Assembly (NCBI RefSeq): GCF_028206995.1
Contig: NZ_JAQLFL010000017.1
Location: 1-32,635, forward strand
Direction: 5' to 3'
DNA length: 32,635 nucleotides
From: Collinsella aerofaciens
Lineage (GTDB): Bacteria; Actinomycetota; Coriobacteriia; Coriobacteriales; Coriobacteriaceae
The notes beneath the pieces were generated by a model, which saw only the letters and a list, made by a program, of their open reading frames with translations, was not told the origin of the DNA and searched no databases. Shown here piece by piece: positions 30,671 to 32,635 of this stretch (the stretch's first letter is position 1; the number at the start of each line of letters is the position of its first letter). A program made the translations under genes and the position numbers.

Positions 30671-32341
30671 CTAAACCTCCATGACGACCGGGATGATCAT
30701 CGGACGAGTGCGCGTACGGCTCCAGATAAAGTTGGAGAGCGAGTCGCGCACGGCCTTGCGAATGGCATCGGAACCGCTGCTCGTAAAGCTGAACTTGCCC
30801 TTCTCGATCGTCTTCATAATGGACGCGGAGGCATCCTCGGAGAACTGGTCGTCGATGGCAAACGAGACGCCGCGGCCCGAGAACTCGATGGCCTCGATCT
30901 TCTTGTGCTTGAGCGAGACGATGGCGACGGCCGTGACCATACCGTCGTTGGCGAGCTTCTGGCGATCGCGCAGGACGATGGGGTCGGTATCGCCGATACG
31001 CAGGCCGTCGACGTAGACGACGCCGGACTCGACGGGCGTACCGCGTTTGACGATACCGCCGCGCATCTCGAGCGTGTCGCCGTTATCGAGGATAAAGATA
31101 TGATCGTCCTTGATGCCCATCTTGCGGGCCAGCTGGGCATGGGCGCGCAGATGCACGGCCTCGCCGTGAACCGGCATAAAGTACGTGGGCTTGGCCATGG
31201 CCATCAGGAGCTTGAGCTCCTCCTGGCTACCGTGACCGGAAACGTGGACGAGAGCGCGGTTCTTATCCCACACGTCGCAGCCGAGCTTGGCCAGGCTGTT
31301 GACGACCTGCTGGACGGCCTTCTCGTTGCCGGGAACGGGAGTTGCTGAGAGGATGACGGTATCGCCCTCGTGGATGGAGAGCGTCTTGTGCTCGCCATTG
31401 GCCATGCGGGACAGGGCCGACAGCGGCTCGCCCTGCGAACCGGTGCACATGACGACGATCTTGTCGTCGGGCAGGTTATCGATATCGAAGGCATCGATGA
31501 TATCGGCATCGTCGATGTTGAGGTAGCCCAGCTCGCGCGCGACGCGGGTGTTGGTGAGCATGGAGCGACCGGTCACAACGACCTTACGGCCGCACTTACG
31601 GGCGGCATCGCAGATCTGCTGCAGGCGATGAATGTGGCTCGAGAACGACGCGACGAACACGCGACCCGGGGCGTTCTTGATGGCGTGCAGCAGATTGGGA
31701 CCAACCTCGGCCTCGGACTTGGTAAAGCCGGGAACCGTGGCATTGGTGGAGTCGGAAAGCAGCAGGTCGATACCCTGCTTGGCAAAGCGGCTGATAGCGG
31801 CATAGTCGGGCGTAACGCCGTCGATGGGCGTCTGGTCGAGCTTAAAGTCGCCGGTGTGCATAACGGTGCCCTGGTTAGTGCGAATGAACACGCCCAGAGC
31901 GCCGGGGATGGAGTGCGTCATCGAGAAGAAGTCGAGCGAGATGCCACCGAGATTGACATGGCTTCCGCCCTTGACCTCGCGGAACTTGGGCGCGCGGATG
32001 CGGAACTCAGAGAGCTTGCCCTCGATAAAGCCAAGCGTCAGCTTGCTCGAGAAGATGGGCACCTTGTTGTTGAGGTCCTGCAGCAGATACGGAAGCGAAC
32101 CGGTGTGGTCCTCGTGGCCGTGGGTGACGACGATACCGCGGAGCTTCTCCTCGTTTTCAAGAACGTAGGTGTAGTCAGGAAGCACCAGGTCGATACCGGG
32201 CTGGGAGTCGTCGGGGAACATGAGGCCAGCGTCGACGAGCACCATGTCGTCGCCGCACTCGAAGACCGTCATGTTCTTGCCGATGCCGTCAAGGCCGCCG
32301 AGCGGGATGATCTTCAAGGGAGATGATTTTTTAGCTGCCAT
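30671..32341 (-). CDS. rnj: Ribonuclease J
   Basis: A 556-residue metallo-beta-lactamase/beta-CASP ribonuclease with 5'-3' exo and endo activity, acting in mRNA decay and rRNA maturation. It has HGHEDHTG (74-81) for the two metal ions, then HTGDFKLD, SDSTNA, TGSQGEPLSALSRMA and PVHGEAVHL in the beta-CASP part, and a C-terminal domain of about 100 residues. Length is typical. GAAAGGAAA lies about 13 bases before the ATG, a rather long spacing. With RNase Y in the same series, the window encodes both main decay enzymes of Gram-positive type. Confidence 0.97.
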   Translation of the reverse strand: MAAKKSSPLKIIPLGGLDGIGKNMTVFECGDDMVLVDAGLMFPDDSQPGIDLVLPDYTYVLENEEKLRGIVVTHGHEDHTGSLPYLLQDLNNKVPIFSSKLTLGFIEGKLSEFRIRAPKFREVKGGSHVNLGGISLDFFSMTHSIPGALGVFIRTNQGTVMHTGDFKLDQTPIDGVTPDYAAISRFAKQGIDLLLSDSTNATVPGFTKSEAEVGPNLLHAIKNAPGRVFVASFSSHIHRLQQICDAARKCGRKVVVTGRSMLTNTRVARELGYLNIDDADIIDAFDIDNLPDDKIVVMCTGSQGEPLSALSRMANGEHKTLSIHEGDTVILSATPVPGNEKAVQQVVNSLAKLGCDVWDKNRALVHVSGHGSQEELKLLMAMAKPTYFMPVHGEAVHLRAHAQLARKMGIKDDHIFILDNGDTLEMRGGIVKRGTPVESGVVYVDGLRIGDTDPIVLRDRQKLANDGMVTAVAIVSLKHKKIEAIEFSGRGVSFAIDDQFSEDASASIMKTIEKGKFSFTSSGSDAIRKAVRDSLSNFIWSRTRTRPMIIPVVMEV

Positions 32342-32429
32342 AGGTTAGTGTTGTTTCCTTTCTTCGAAACGGGTCTGGAACAACCGACGGGGCGCTTCTG
32401 GCAAACCGACCGCCGGGAACGTACAACAA

Positions 32430-32449
32430 TGCATCGCAGAGTCGATGCA
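32430..32449 (-). promoter_or_regulatory. Hairpin in the RNase J leader
   Basis: TGCATCG and CGATGCA form a 7-bp stem with a 6-nt loop, about 90-110 bp upstream of the rnj start codon. It may be part of a structured leader; no clear promoter could be fixed around it. Confidence 0.35.
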
Positions 32450-32590
32450 ATAACCACAGTATGATACCCATTTGCACAACAACAGACCACCCATGCATCA
32501 AAGCCCCATCTGAACCTGTGTATCCCGCCGGTCAGGGCTCAGCGGCCCCGGCACGGGCTAAGTTTCCTGCTCTACAGTCCTGCTCACGAC

Positions 32591-32613
32591 GGAGGCCACA
32601 TTAAGTGGCCTCC
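32591..32613. terminator. Terminator near the right edge
   Basis: GGAGGCCAC and GTGGCCTCC pair over 9 bp with loop ATTAA, and flanking CACGA / TCGTG can pair further. It probably ends a gene that lies beyond the right edge. Apart from this and the leader hairpin I see nothing else in 32342-32635. Confidence 0.65.
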
Positions 32614-32635
32614 TGTTCGTGCGGAACTCGCGATA

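Noticed and set aside
31370..32326. 318-residue plus-strand open frame
   Set aside because: Antisense to the RNase J gene; long only because of base composition.

Overview
The window looks like a high-GC chromosome segment from an actinobacterium of the class Coriobacteriia, most likely a Collinsella-type gut organism. This rests on protein families and gene order: FHA (GarA/OdhI-like) next to an FtsR-type MerR, recA-recX-rny-SpoVS-miaB-miaA-hflX, rnj-ftsK-rodZ-rimO-pgsA-cinA, and SOS boxes of the CGAAC-N4-GTTCG type. I could not run a database search, so the genus is an inference.

Region 1 (1-2549) is the right end of an integrated mobile element. It holds the 5' part of a minus-strand Flp-type prepilin whose mature part leads into a BspA-like surface module (runs off the left edge). 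The prepilin leader contains a run of nine G. Next come a block of 8-bp repeats, a tyrosine recombinase, and a 45-bp copy of the 3' half of a tRNA-Pro(GGG) gene that marks the attachment site. The tRNA terminator (2560-2588) and a large palindrome (2658-2716) follow on the chromosomal side.

Region 2 (2843-8377) is plus-strand core genes: a CDP-alcohol phosphatidyltransferase, a GarA/OdhI-like FHA protein, FtsR, Apt and a secreted NlpC/P60 hydrolase. They are followed by a DegV lipid-binding protein facing a DUF1836 regulator. The upstream regions of degV and the DUF1836 gene share a 17-bp motif (16/17 identical), which suggests a self-contained regulatory pair.

Region 3 (8449-11352) has trxB divergent from an MGDG-synthase-like glycosyltransferase. 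It then has a 460-bp gene-poor stretch with two large hairpins whose loops are conserved but whose 28-bp stems differ between copies with full compensatory change, plus a terminator hairpin between them. This is the least explained signal in the window.

Region 4 (11353-14257) is a DNA-damage and nucleotide locus: dut, nrdR and a YneA-like LysM protein on the minus strand, divergent from lexA and a DUF1624 membrane protein that overlaps lexA. Three SOS boxes lie between the two units.

Region 5 (14242-32341) is one long minus-strand series: rnj, ftsK, rodZ, yajQ, rimO, pgsA, cinA, recA (own SOS promoter), recX, rny (own promoter), a GHKL ATPase, spoVS, miaB, miaA, hflX. Many junctions overlap by one base (TAATG or TGATG). 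The content covers RNA decay (RNase J, RNase Y), chromosome segregation and cell shape (FtsK, RodZ), recombination (RecA, RecX) and tRNA or ribosome modification (MiaA, MiaB, RimO).
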